The notes under the pieces: generated by a model
The model's database searches: none
Seen by the model: only the letters and a program-made list of their open reading frames with translations
What the model was told of the DNA's origin: nothing
Position numbers and translations under genes: made by a program
Origin: Sabethes cyaneus
Taxonomy: Eukaryota > Arthropoda > Insecta > Diptera > Culicidae
Length of the DNA: 64,000 nt
Reading direction: 5' to 3'
Assembly: GCF_943734655.1 (NCBI RefSeq)
Contig: NC_071354.1
Coordinates: 143,134,642-143,198,641 of the forward strand
Part shown: piece by piece, positions 49,540-61,180 of the stretch
How the letters are laid out: each line of letters opens with the position of its first letter
Position numbering within the stretch: position 1 is the stretch's first letter

Positions 49540-50276
49540 AAATACCGTGGACCCCCGTTCGTTTGTCTGTTTTTAATCTGAACATTTTTTTAATTTGAAC
49601 CCCGCTGGTTTGCACAACGTGCAAATTAAAAATGGTTCAAATGTCATTCTTCCATGACATCATTTGCTTATGCAGACAATACAATTCCGATCCGTGCCCT
49701 TTGAATTCATTAAAAAGCGATTAATAAAGCATTTGATTGAAATTACTAAAAAGCGATTAATAAAGCATTTGATTGAAATTACGCAACTGACTTTATATCT
49801 TGAATTCGTCGTACCGTTTTAAAATCCGTCCATCAAAATTTTTCATGGTTCAAACTAAAAATCACAACAATGTTTACGAAGCAAGCGCGGATGTATTTGT
49901 GTAGGACAGCATGACAAATGTTATTCTGCAAAATTTCCGCAGGTCATGCAAGTTTTCCCCGCTGCAGAATAACAACAATGCGTTGCGTGAGTTATTTTCA
50001 TTTTATGAATGACGGAAATAAAAACGATTGGTCGACATTTTCTTTTTCGTCGCACGAAAAAACGTTGGAATTTTGGCTCCTAGGAATTCTTTAATGAAAA
50101 AAAAGCATTTAAATAGATCTCGGCTCTCTTTGATTGATCGCGTATGAGAGGCAACAAACTAAAATATTAGGGAATAACTAATTTTTCATTGTGTGTCATA
50201 AAAATCGCTATTTCTAATAATTTGTGTTGGATAGGACGGGAATAGGCAATTACGACGAAGCAGCAACATACCCTAT
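49540..50276. repeat. Dispersed repeat, copy 2 (longer)
   Basis: 49687-50276 is closely similar to 13247-13800, ending at the same gcaacataccctat. An internal ~37-base unit (aaaagcgattaataaagca...) is duplicated in tandem at about 49709-49783, absent from copy 1. The left extension begins taccgtggacccccgttcg, which could be a terminal repeat. Confidence 0.75.
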
Positions 50277-50289
50277 GTCCTATATTACA

Positions 50290-50459
50290 GTTTTTTTGAC
50301 TATAAACGTCTTTAAGACTTTATCCTTCTATATCGACAGTTATGAAAGTACAGGACAATTTCGGGGCTAGTGCAATGATCCAAATGACTCTAGAAGCCTC
50401 GCCCATGCGAACATTCGAACATGCGACCAGCATCGTACCTCGGAACTAACCGGGCGGGA
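50290..50459 (-). mobile_element. Feilai-like SINE, degenerate
   Basis: Minus-strand head gcccggttagttccgaggta and B-box-like atGTTCGAATGTTCG, body with gaaattgtcctgtact. The SINE directly follows the dispersed repeat and ends about 230 bases before the DCST gene start. Confidence 0.65.
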
Positions 50460-50687
50460 CTAATTGTGCGAAATCAGTTCAAATTTTTTCATCGTCTGAT
50501 GGTAGTTCAGAAGCAACCTCTTAATATCTCGCGAGTTTTTTGGGGTTGCTGAATTAGGAAAATTTGTATTAGCATTGGTCCATCTACATCCACATTAAAA
50601 ACCCGCTCTTAAAGAATAGTTTTGACACTGTTTTCGAATCATAGTACGCCACACAGAAACTTGACACGTATTTTACACTTTCATGCA

Positions 50688-52856
50688 ATGAAATTTCTTC
50701 GAGTATATTTTTACAAGTTTTTAACCTGCTGTCAACAAAACTTTCCAAAATTTTTCAATGCTGTTTCTCCGGAAAGGAGTGGAACAGTTTCGATTACCAA
50801 AAGTGTTATATTTTATTTCTACGGTTTATTACTGGGTGCTTTGTTTTGGAAATATGTTCTGTTGAATATAGGAATACCTTTCGAGTTTGGCTTTTATCTA
50901 GGACTATCTACATTGTTATTCCTTGGTACGTTACATTATTAGTGAATTATTAGAAAACTCTAATCTTTGTTGCAACATTTTTAAGGTTACGGATGTGCTT
51001 TTTCCATTCAAGTTCGCTGCCTATGCTCGCTTTGTCTGATGGGTTTTATGGGCAAGGCAGGCCGAAGTTTGATGAAGTCTCTCGTCCTCAGTTACATTCT
51101 TACGGGACCGATCCACAACATTGGCCTGAATGCACGGGAGGTTGTCCGTGTATTCACCTGCTCCTCAGTGTTGACGTACAACCTAACTAAGGTGCGGTTC
51201 GATCTGGTAACGAAACCATTTCAAAATGCTCTAGTTAGCAGCAGGGATCATCTGCAACAGGTTAAAAGTGAATTTCGCACCGTTGTGGATATTATCGAAC
51301 CGGTTCGACAAGAGATCGAAGGTGCGGACGGTTCAGGCCTGTTTAGCCAGCAAAAGCGCGAAACAGGAGACTTATCGAGTGCTCACATCTATCAACAAAA
51401 CTATATTTTGAAGTTGGAGAAACGCTGTAAATTACAGTTGGAAAGAGGGGTGCAAAAGTGTAAGCAATCATTTAAAAAGTTTTACGACCAGTGCAATGAA
51501 AAGCTGCCAATTGTGGTAAATACTTTATTATGTTGGCCTTTGAAAATAGATTTCGTATGCAACAGTAATGATTTGTTTGGCAATGAAGATAATATTTGTT
51601 CATCTGAACATGTTATTGATTCTGGATTCGGCAGAGATTACGCGGAACTTAAAAACGCAGAGCAAGCATTAGTTGGCGATTTAGATAATGTGCAACTTCA
51701 GTATGAGTTTGTCGATAGTGAGCTGCATAGTGGCTATTTGTAATAATTAAATTTGATATTTTAAAATACAGCAAATAAAGTTTATGCTTTCAGGACAGCG
51801 AAACAAAGCAGTGAAGAAGTAATTAAGCAGTTTGAGTCAAAGAAGAAATCGTTCGATTTAATTGTATTTACACTGGAGAAAATGTTTGCATTCATTTTCA
51901 TAAAAGTAATCTTTGGAGCAGTGTCTTATCATCAGGGATATCTGAGAAAAATGGAATTTGAAAACTTTTATATTAACGACTATTTTCGGCACATCGATAA
52001 TCGTAGATCAAAGTCCGGAAAATTTAAATTACTGCCACTACGACGCGCAGAAAAACCATATCTTGTTGATCTGGAGAAAGGAGTATGTACCAAGTTAGAA
52101 ATCAGAAAAATTATAGCCTATTTTACAAGCCTGATACTGCAAGTGATGTCCGCCACTATTTTCATTCTAATGGATAGACTATTTTATGAAACACTGGTCA
52201 TTGTTGCTAAGCATTCGAGAGTTGAATTTATGCAGGAAGGATACCACGACATCAATATAACTGTAGCCGGCACAGGTGTGATCGCATCGCTGGTGCGTAG
52301 ATCAGTTGAGGGTCTCAGTGGTTATGAAAAACTAAAGATAATGACTACAAATGAGGAGTGTTTACCAAGGCCAAGAATGCTGCATCCGTGGACATTGTGG
52401 AAAATTTATCTGATGCTAATAGGGATTGCAATTCTAATATTCAACGAAGCTTACATTAATCGAATGAGACGTTTGATTTGTGCCTGTTTTTATCCAAAGC
52501 GCGAAAAACAACGTATTTTATATTTATACAATCGTACTTTGAAACACCGGAAGGAAGTTGCTAAAATACTAAAAGAACGAGTACAGGAGCACATTCGTAG
52601 CGAAAAATATCAACCAAAGCTTGACTTTTTGGACCGATTAGTTTTCTTTCATCCGAGATGGTGCGGATGGATTAAAAAACTGACCAAAAAATCCTGCAGT
52701 ATTTGTAAAACCAAAAACTCGCAACATTTCACAGAATGTTCTGGCTGCAAATGTTTTCTCACTTATTGCGACGAGTGCTGGCATGATTTGGAGGAAACGT
52801 GCTTTGCATGCAAGAAAGACACTCACGATGAGCATGATTGTGATCTAGATTTTTAA
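50688..52856 (+). CDS. DC-STAMP domain protein, sneaky/DCST/SPE-42 family
   Basis: Three exons: 50688-50925, 50986-51700 and 51794-52856, giving 671 residues. Intron 1 (60 bases, GTACGT...TTTTTAAG) splits a glycine codon; intron 2 (93 bases, GTATGAG...CTTTCAG) is phase 2. Membrane segments: about residues 25-65 (two helices), the start of exon 3 (FAFIFIKVIFGAV), ISLILQVMSATIFILM-like and WTLWKIYLMLIGIAILIF. Between them lies a long cysteine-containing ectodomain. The C-terminal 53 residues form a C4C4 RING-like motif (CSIC, CSGCKC, CDEC, CFAC). In Drosophila, sneaky acts in sperm and is needed to break down the sperm plasma membrane after entry; mammalian DCST1/2 and worm SPE-42/49 act in sperm-egg fusion. 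Start at 50688 is the first ATG after an in-frame stop. A second donor at 51740 would add 13 residues. Which paralogue this is remains open. Confidence 0.9.
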
Positions 52857-55800
52857 GCTCTGTATGGAATTCAAATAGCATAAAATTTTTCAGTTTTCAT
52901 CTTTTCATTGCTAGAGGAGTCTTACTTTGATCAAGTATAAGCGCCGACCAAGTTCCGACACGCCACTTAGCGCCTCTTCTTCATCGGCCCATTAGAATAA
53001 TTATGTTCACGGCGATCCATCATATCTCCTGCTCGGCGCATGCGATGAAAACCACCGTACTGGTTCCGTCAGCATACCTCTACGGCCATTTTCCTCTTTT
53101 CCCTTTCTAGTATATATTCGTCCATTCTTGTGCGCTTGGACCTATTAGGATGATGACCCTACTATCTCACTCGTTGAAGGTCTTTACACGATCTCTGGCT
53201 GTACCGTTGATGGAGGAAGTAGCCGGAGCGCATATTGTACACAGCCTAACGTGCGGCGCCTTTACCGGCCTGCAGCGCATGCCTGATTATATGCGAAGTG
53301 AATAGTTATTCACAGGCCTTTTGCGAGTTTCCTTCTTCTGCCCGCACAACTGTTTTTTTTTTTGTTATTGTTGATTTTTACTTAACAGACTTGCTGCCAT
53401 AAAAAATACAACTCTCCTGTTTTAGGGCTAATATGGTTGCGATTGAAATTAAGATACTTAACTCCAATAACATAAAAGTGTAAAGTTTGAATTTGGTAAT
53501 TGAAATAGTAATTTATTTTGTTATTAGAATACATACATAGGATTTGGCCTTCTTGACAAATTGTATTTAAAAAAAAATTGGCTTGGATAATCTGTGAAAG
53601 CTTAAAAATGCTTCGATGCATTTTGCCAAACAATTACAGGTTTGTTTCGAAAGAACAATACGTAATAAAAATTATTAATTTTTTAAATCTATGACTACAA
53701 TTTAAAAAGGTAATCGTAAGGTGAGAAAAAAATCATCTTTCTACGCTCGCAAACAGATACATATGTAGGTTCATAAATATGAGTATTTCACAGTGAAAAT
53801 CTACGGACAAGAATGGATGGCACTGTGCGGTACAAATTAGCGTGACAGTGGAAAAAATTCCTGCCGCACAGATAGACGTTAATGGAGTGTTTTGAGTGTT
53901 GTGTGAAAGGGCACACTTTCCCTATGCAGTTGATTGGATTAGGTATTCCCACGCAATTTAGAGGCTAACTACGTATTGTGTGCCAATTCGTCGTCTGTAT
54001 GAGTTTTGCGTTATGAACTTCACATCATCTATCGTAATTTAATGTCTGCAGATTCATTTTGCAAAATATGATAAAATTCTGTGCATCCATATTTTAATAG
54101 CAATCCCTTGGAAAAAGTACTATCGTAATTTAAATATGCTCCAAATTTGTGTGCTTGTTCAATTTCGAAAAATTTTAGACCCATATTTTCCGAAAAGGAG
54201 CAAGTATACAAAGTATGAATAAAAATGTAACATTTTGTTCATGAAATTTTGGAGGATCTGGAACGTTTTGACAGTATTTGAAGAGTAAAATACCCGGTTG
54301 ATCGATTGAGGGCTAAATATCTTAAAAGCCAAAAATCGTGCAACCCAACAGCCGATTTAGCACACCCTGCTTGATGGTTTACTTTACGGTAATGTCGTCA
54401 AAGAAATGTTCACGGTGTGGAACTACATACCTATTTTACCAATTTGGACACAACCCACATTACGGTTTTCAACTCCAGTAAACTATATATCTTCTTTGCA
54501 ATCTATCTGTTTTCAAATGCAAATTAAGTAACCTGTTCAACGTACGGAAATACATGGCCAGTGGAGACGCACTCGCTACACTGTGGCATTTTTTCTCTTT
54601 CTTTGGTATAGATTTACAGTCCACAGAAACGAACGCACACACGACTTTTTCCTAGCACACCAATGTAGGTACGTGCAGGTGGGCACACTACTAAATTTAC
54701 TAATGTGTAACCGACAAAACAAATAAACAAGTGACGAACTACGAACCAAGTGCAGCTCTTTTTGCAGTAAACCAAATCGAAAAAAATACTTTTAATATAG
54801 GACATACTTGCAACAGATGCGATAAAATTATTCTTGAGGTCGCCGACCTTTTGCGTTTTAAAAGTATCCATCTGATCTGCACGGTATTTTAATAGCACAT
54901 TCATATGGGCGTTACGTACAACATAACTATAGCATAACATTCATATGTCTTCAGAGTGAATTATTCATATCAGTGCATTCACGAGCTGTAATGTTGAAGG
55001 AGAATAAGTTTACACCTTCTGCCACGCGCAAGCTCACGGAAACGGTTTTTACTGCTAAGATACTGAGGACAATATAATTTGTACATACAGCTCCCATTTG
55101 TAGTACAATTCCCATCATCTCAAGCTCAACTCTCCCAGACATTGGTATACCGACGAAGAAGCAAAGGTGATTCAACTTAGTGACGGCTTAGTTATGGTAA
55201 TTATGCCATTACCTCTCGACTATAGCACAGTGTCCCGTGTCAATTTGCAAGACCTTGAACTCGGCATCTTACTACAGAAACATAGGTATAAAGTCATTAA
55301 TTACTATGCTGTTCTGAAAAGATGCGTTTCCTGCAACTCAGCAGACATACCGGTCTTCATGTCTGTCATTTTTTTATTTTCATTTTTCATTCCGACCTTA
55401 AATCTGAAGGCAATATTATGTGCGTGCAGGTAACAATTTAATTTTTCTGACTAGCTGACTTCTGACTGAAAACACAAAATACCAGTAGAAAGTATGTTTT
55501 CACTGTTATATTGGAAGCAATAAAAATTGCAGAATTATATACGGTCTGGTGATGGCACATGTATTTATCTCTCCGCATAGGAAGAACATCAAAACGAAAT
55601 ACAAAAATCAATGCTGGTTCAAGCTTGTTTAACGAGCTACAAAACGATGTCGTTGAATCACTCAGATATGATCAGCAGAAACACGATACACACGGGTTTC
55701 AACTGAACTTATCACAAAATATCAACAAGGCATTCCATGTTTCGGAAAGGTTATAACTTTGGCTTCATTGATGAAGTTACAAATGAGTTCTGGGATGTGG

Positions 55801-56124
55801 TAAGTAAGAAATAAAGATTGAATCATTCTTTCCATTCAGTCTAGAACAGTTTTAAAGTCTGCAAACGATTACTCAAAAAGGTTAAAACCAAAAATACTAA
55901 TCAATTTTATTTTACTAGCAACTTCATAAAAAATATCTTCTTCGACGCTTGGTTGCTGAATATTTCAGCCATAACTCAATAACAACAAGAGCACCAAATC
56001 GTATATCAATGTACGAATATTATCGTAAATATCTCTTAACAAATTCGCAATCGTAAATATGGCTTGATAAAGTGCGCCCTAGTTGATTTTCATTCGTATA
56101 TAATGATAATAACTGACACGCTTA
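52857..56124. other. Anonymous region downstream of the DCST-like gene
   Basis: A GC-richer patch at 52930-53300 and short frames on both strands (for example 54951-55175 minus and 55167-55433 plus) could not be identified. No canonical AATAAA lies close to the gene's stop; cataaaat at about 52882 is the nearest weak signal. Confidence 0.3.
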
Positions 56125-57284
56125 AAGGGTGTCCACAATAAAATGGCAACACACTCAAATTGCTCTAACTTTTGAACCGTTGGGTAAAAATAATTGAAAC
56201 TAACTTAACATGGAGAAAGCTCAAAGTGCATTGTTTACACTGTGTTAGTCTTTTTATCAGGTGCGCAAAGATATGAAAGATGGAGTCGAAAGAACAACAC
56301 GTTTGCAAAAAAAAAAAACTGCACAAGTATAACGAAAATAAGAATCTATAACATCGTGCCTTCGGTAAAAAGTTGAAAATCCCGAATTCTACGGTTTCTC
56401 GTGTTATAAAACGGTTCGAAGAAGTCAAGATGTGGAGAAAAAAGGCGTCCATATACTGTTAGGAATCACACCCGCGTAGTAGGGGCCTTCGACGTGAAAC
56501 CAAACTCCTCCATTCCATTCTCCATTCAGAAGGTCACAAAAGAATACGGTCGCAAAAGGCTGTGCCCAGAAGTTATACGATCTAAACGACGACACCTGCG
56601 TGAAAGCGAACTCCAACCAGATTCCGTGGAACCAATTCACTGCAAAAGATAAATTTGATGTCCCGATGATGAACCTCCGAATACAGAAGATGTCGAACTT
56701 TGCCTAGAAATTCTTAATTTGGCAAGCAATTTGTTCATGTGGATAACAGAGTACACCTTTCGTGACCACAGATACCATGAATGGATCGGTGTATATTTGA
56801 AAGAGTGTCTCCAAAAGTGACTTCTTCCTCTTGTGAAGTCTCACAACTGTCCTACGATTTCCTGGTAGAATTTGGCTTCTTACCATTACGCAAAGGCCGT
56901 GCTGGAGTGGCATAAAGTAAGTAATGTCGATCTCGTGCCAAAAGATCATAACCCCTCAAATACATCGGTGCTGTGGCCAATCGAGAAATACTGGGCTATT
57001 ATGAATCAGAATCTTCTGAAACATCCTAAAGTAGTCAAAACAGTAGTCACATGAAAAAAGCATGGCTAAATATGCAAAACATGTCAATTTTGAGGTTGCG
57101 CATAATTTCATGGGTGGGGTTAAGGCCAAAGGACCGGTGTTCGGATTCGGAGGCAAAATTTAATAAAATAAAGATTGTTTCGCAATGTTTCATTTGATGC
57201 CCTGAGGGTTTGATGATGGCAATCGGATATAAACTCGAATTATGCGAATTAATTTTGTATTGCAAATTTAACGTGGACACCCTT
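56125..57284 (+). mobile_element. Complete-length ITm-type (Tc1/mariner) element with dead transposase
   Basis: Terminal inverted repeats AAGGGTGTCCAC and GTGGACACCCTT are perfect over 12 bases and flanked by TA on both sides. At 1160 bp it is close to autonomous size. The transposase is read in several frames: MEKAQSALFTLC near 56210; a HTH/linker region; WIGVYLKECLQK near 56780-56815; LASYHYAKAVLEWHK near 56873-56917; WPIEKYWAIMN near 56974-57006; and a terminal VFGFGGKI near 57138. The codon at the second catalytic Asp reads Asn (preceded by a stop), and the third catalytic acid position reads Val in NTSVLWP. Together with frameshifts this rules out activity. Confidence 0.85.
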
Positions 57285-57395
57285 TACGATTTTCTGCATA
57301 GAATTGAATAGCATTACGGAGCGGGTCGAGCTTAATCGGATATTATCCTATATAAATACTATATACGGAACGCTTATAATTATGCTTAATCATGT

Positions 57396-57607
57396 AGGGA
57401 ACGGGAGGGTATATTCAGTCCATTAAGCGATGGCATCTATATTTCGGCCTAGAACAGGTGGTTTTAACGTTCTTTGAATAAAAAATAGTAGATTACTTAG
57501 TCTTGAGAAAATAGTTCTAACATATTAAGATTGTATGTCAGCAAAGTATTTTTATTGGCAAAAGAAATGGCATATAGGCTAAATTTGGGAACCTGCTGAA
57601 AATACCC
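57396..57607. mobile_element. MITE with GGTACGGGAGGGTATTTTCAG ends, copy 3 (inverted)
   Basis: Reads in the opposite direction to copies 1 and 2: cattaagcgatggcatctat near the left end and gcaaagtatttttattg near the right. The right inverted repeat stops at gaaaataccc, where the TTC tail of an RTE-like element begins. Confidence 0.75.
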
Positions 57608-57631
57608 TTCTTCTTCTTCTTCTTCTTCTTC
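57608..57631. repeat. (TTC)8 microsatellite
   Basis: Eight perfect TTC units followed by three AGC units; it is the 3' tail of the minus-strand RTE-like copy. Confidence 0.9.
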
Positions 57632-58740
57632 AGCAGCAGCATAGAGCCGGAGTGGCTCGTGCTGTTTCAAGCACTCGTCTCCATTCAACTCGGTCTTGGG
57701 CCACTCGTCGTCAATTTCCTAGTCGTCTCAGAAGTCGCAAATCGCTTTCGACCTCGTCGAGCCATCGTGCACGTTGGGCCCCCCTGTTCCTAGTGCCGGT
57801 GGGGTTGTTGAAGAGGACTATTTTCGTCGCACTGTCGTCCGGCATCCTTACGACGTGTCCGGCCCACCGTAGCCTGCTAACTTTCGCTAGATGTACGATG
57901 GGAGTCTCCTCAAGCAGAGCCTGTAGCTTGTGATTCATACGCCTCCGCCACTCTCAGTGGCGCTTTCAGTTTGTACTCCGCCAAATATCGTCCGCAGCAC
58001 TTTCCGCTCAAACACGGCAAGGGCGCGTATGTCCTCCGTAAGCAGCGTCATGGCTTCAAGTCCATAAAGAACTACCGGTCTAATAATGGTTTTGTGCATT
58101 GTTAGCTTCGTGCAGCGGCGTATGCTTCCTGATCGTAGCGTTTTACGAAGGGCAAAGTAAGCCCGATTTCCCGCTTGGATGCGCCGCTAGATCTCCTTAC
58201 TAGTGTTGTTGTCCGCAGTCACCAGCGATCCCAAATACACGAACTCCTCTACCACATCTAGTTCGTCGCCGTCAACGGTTACCGTCCGTGGGAGGCGCGC
58301 GTTTGTTTCCTTTGAGCCTCTTCCTTTCATATATTTGGTCTTCGACGCATTTATTTTTAGTCCAATTCTCCTAGACTCCGCTTTCCGTCTGGCGTAGATT
58401 GCCTCCGCCTTCGCAAAGTTCCTGGCAATGATATCGAAGTCATTTGCAAAGCCTAGAAGTTGGCTACTCTTGGTAAAAATCGTGCCTCTCGCTTCGATGC
58501 CCGCTCGTCGGATCACTCACTCAAGAGCGATGTTGAACAGCATGTATTTGGCCAGGTTCTCTCTAGTGGCAATACTTAGATAATTTTTCCAAGCACTTTT
58601 TTTCTCCTCCACCGCTTGTTGGCATTCCCCATCAAACCAATCATTTTGTGTACTCCGAGGCTCAATACCTAGTGCCGATGGCGGAGCGTATTCTGCCCCA
58701 ACCGTCTTCGCGATTTGAAGCACCTAACTCCTCGGAAGAA
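57608..58740 (-). pseudogene. RTE-like element with GAA tail and internal deletion
   Basis: The minus strand starts near 58740 with the linker between endonuclease and reverse transcriptase (STQNDWFDGECQQAVEEKKS). It jumps from RENLAKY to MLFNIALEGVIRRAG at about 58540, losing fingers and most of the palm. The active-site block reads LLGFANDFDI: the first Asp of the FADD motif is Asn. The thumb and C-terminal region (VDGDELDVVEEFVYLGSLV, then LRWAGHVVRMPDDSA and RARWLDEVESDLRLL) are present with frameshifts. The 3' tail is (GAA)8 on the minus strand, not GTAA, so this is a different subfamily from the 33 kb copy. Confidence 0.8.
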
Positions 58741-60582
58741 CACACTTCGGAGCGGTAAAGACAGGCTTCAATATTATAGCACCATGCATGACAAAAGGTG
58801 TATTGGCTTTTGGTATTCTCGTTTCCCCAAATAATGCGGCTGCAAAGAAGACCGTTTCCAAAATTGAAAACGAACTCTACTCCATCTCCCCTCCCCGCTT
58901 CCCATATCGGGTTGCGGTGTGTAGTAGTCTCGCCCTGAATCATCTATAAAGTGTTTGCAACATCTTTGTTGTAAGCCGACAAGCCACCTTAGTTCCACAC
59001 AGTTGTGTTTTTTGCATGAGTAAGGTTTGTAGAAAAATTTCTCATCCTGGCTCAGAAACAAGCAGCCCCCGAGCAAAATAAACAAATGCGGGTCGCAATT
59101 TTTACGAAAATAGTATATATACACATATGTATAAAAATTTTGACAAAATCAGAGCATTTTTGAAATACGAAATAAAATAAAATAAGCAAATTTTTAGGTT
59201 TTAATCTGAGTAGAGTATTCAATCGCAACTGAAATCAAAACCACTCACGACCTGGGTAAGATAATCGAATATGTTTATAAGTGGGATAGACACACAAACA
59301 TTTACACATTAACATATATTTTTTAAATTTATATGTATTTCATAACCTTACGAAGATTTTACTATATTCAAATAACGCCCAAACGCGACATGGAAATAAA
59401 TGGTACAAATCTATTCGCAGGTTCAATGAAATATAATTAGCTCTGCTCGTAATTGCTCCATTTCTCGTGGCCGCTCAGGGCAAAAGGATGGTTAAGGCAA
59501 ACTGGTCGGGCAATCTGGTCGACCCTTGTGTATGCATGAGAATTTGTTCCATTAAATCATTGCCATCTTCCAATATGCAAAAGAAAGCTCAACAGCTGCG
59601 TTCACATAACAAATAACCCCGACACGGGGGAGCAATTTGTTTTCATTACTTCTCAAATCAATTACACCTGGAACTGGAGCATCTGTGCAGCAGTAGAAAT
59701 AGTCTTGTGGTGTGGTCCCCCGCCGACCGCTTACCAAAGCCAGCAAGTTCGAGACCGCATAAGCGCAATTACAAATTGGAACAGCATATGCATGCGTGCA
59801 GATCGATATGTAGGGTACATGCCGAATCCGAGTTCCAGCTTCACTTCCGAGGAACACTCTGTTAGCCACCAATCTATCAAATCTTCACCATTGCTCAGAC
59901 ACTGTCTAGAAGAGCGCACAGCTTGAATAATTTAAATTTGCGCGCAATAAAACTTGCCACGGAAAACATTTCCAGCAATGAATAGTTTCGCGATCTGCTC
60001 CAAGATTAGCCAGTTCGTGTAAGGAAACCAATCCTGTGTTGCTACAAATATAGGCTCTTGGAAGTACCGGACGTACTTGGAATGTTGGTGGTTTTGAACG
60101 TATTCGATGTTGTTGTACGGCGAAGTTATCCTCACCGTTCTGGAACCTATCGTTGTGGAAGGTGCAGCGAAGCGATGTCAAAGCGCTGTAGGTACTACGT
60201 TGCTTTCACGTCCGCTGATTGTTCAGGTTTGTTAAACACAAAAGTGTAAAGTAAATATCTACATAAGAGATAATAGCCAGAGCAAACAAATTCGATAAAT
60301 ACCCGGAGTTTTTGGTTGAACCTAATTCGATATATTATAATCGAAATGGAATTATTAATAAAAAAATTGGGACGAAAAAGCTCTTCAAATCGTGTTTTCA
60401 GAATATAATAGAAAAGTGCTGTTAAAGCGTTCATAAATTATCTTGAGTTCATTTTGAAAATAAAACTTACAATTAGTTGAACTAGCATTACGTATCGAAG
60501 TAAATTTTCGAATCCTTCATTGCAAAAACTAGCAAAGCCTTGAATATAAATGTCTCTAAAACTTTACCTCTCTTTATTGCCA
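58741..60582. other. Anonymous
   Basis: No gene or defined repeat was recognised; short frames at 59.55-60.25 kb match nothing known to me. Confidence 0.3.
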
Positions 60583-60728
60583 GACTTCGCAGCCGGTAAT
60601 TAGAGTACAAGACAATTGCGGGGCTAGTACAACGATCCTACTGACTCTACCAGCACCAACTAGCCGGGATTCGAACATACGACGACTAGCTAGTTAGACC
60701 AGCATCGTACCTCGAAGCTAACTGGGCA
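60583..60728 (-). mobile_element. Feilai-like SINE (head and body)
   Basis: Minus strand: gcccagttagcttcgaggta (A-box side), cgtatGTTCGAATCCCGGC (perfect B box), gcaattgtcttgtactcta and ggctgcgaagtctgg. The 3' end is missing. Confidence 0.8.
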
Positions 60729-60734
60729 GTTCTT

Positions 60735-61180
60735 ACATTACATTACTTTACTTACATTACTTTTACGACAAGAAGAGGTCTGTGAGGTTGGCAAAAACTG
60801 GCATCCCTGGAAGATTGGAGCTTTTTGGATTGGATTGGAGCAACCGGTTCACCGTAGCCCCGGGCTTTCACCAGGTGTACGATGAGAACGTCTCCGAGTG
60901 GCTTTTACATCTCCTAGGTCATACGCCTGCGCCACTCTCCGCTTTCCGTTTGTACTCCGCAAGTGCACGTATATTCTCTTTGGGCATAGTTTTAGTCCGT
61001 AAAGAATGATCGATCTAAATAGCATTTTGTATACTATCAGCTTCGTGCGGCGGCATACGCTCCTTGATCGAATCATCTTGCGGAGGGCAAATGCGTCATT
61101 GAATCTCTTTACTCGTGTTATTATCGGCGGTGACCAGAGATTCCAAATGTAAGAAAACATCAACCACTTCAGCATTGTAG
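60735..61180 (-). pseudogene. RTE-like element, 3' fragment
   Basis: The minus strand keeps LVTADNNTSKEI (identical to the 58.2 kb copy) near 61120, and pieces of the downstream domain such as LAEYKRKAESG-like sequence. Plus-strand 60735-60768 (ttacattacattactttacttacatt) looks like a decayed GTAA-type tail on the minus strand. Confidence 0.65.

Noticed and set aside
54951..55433. Overlapping frames on both strands with hydrophobic runs
   Set aside because: No family match, no splice or start context; likely chance.
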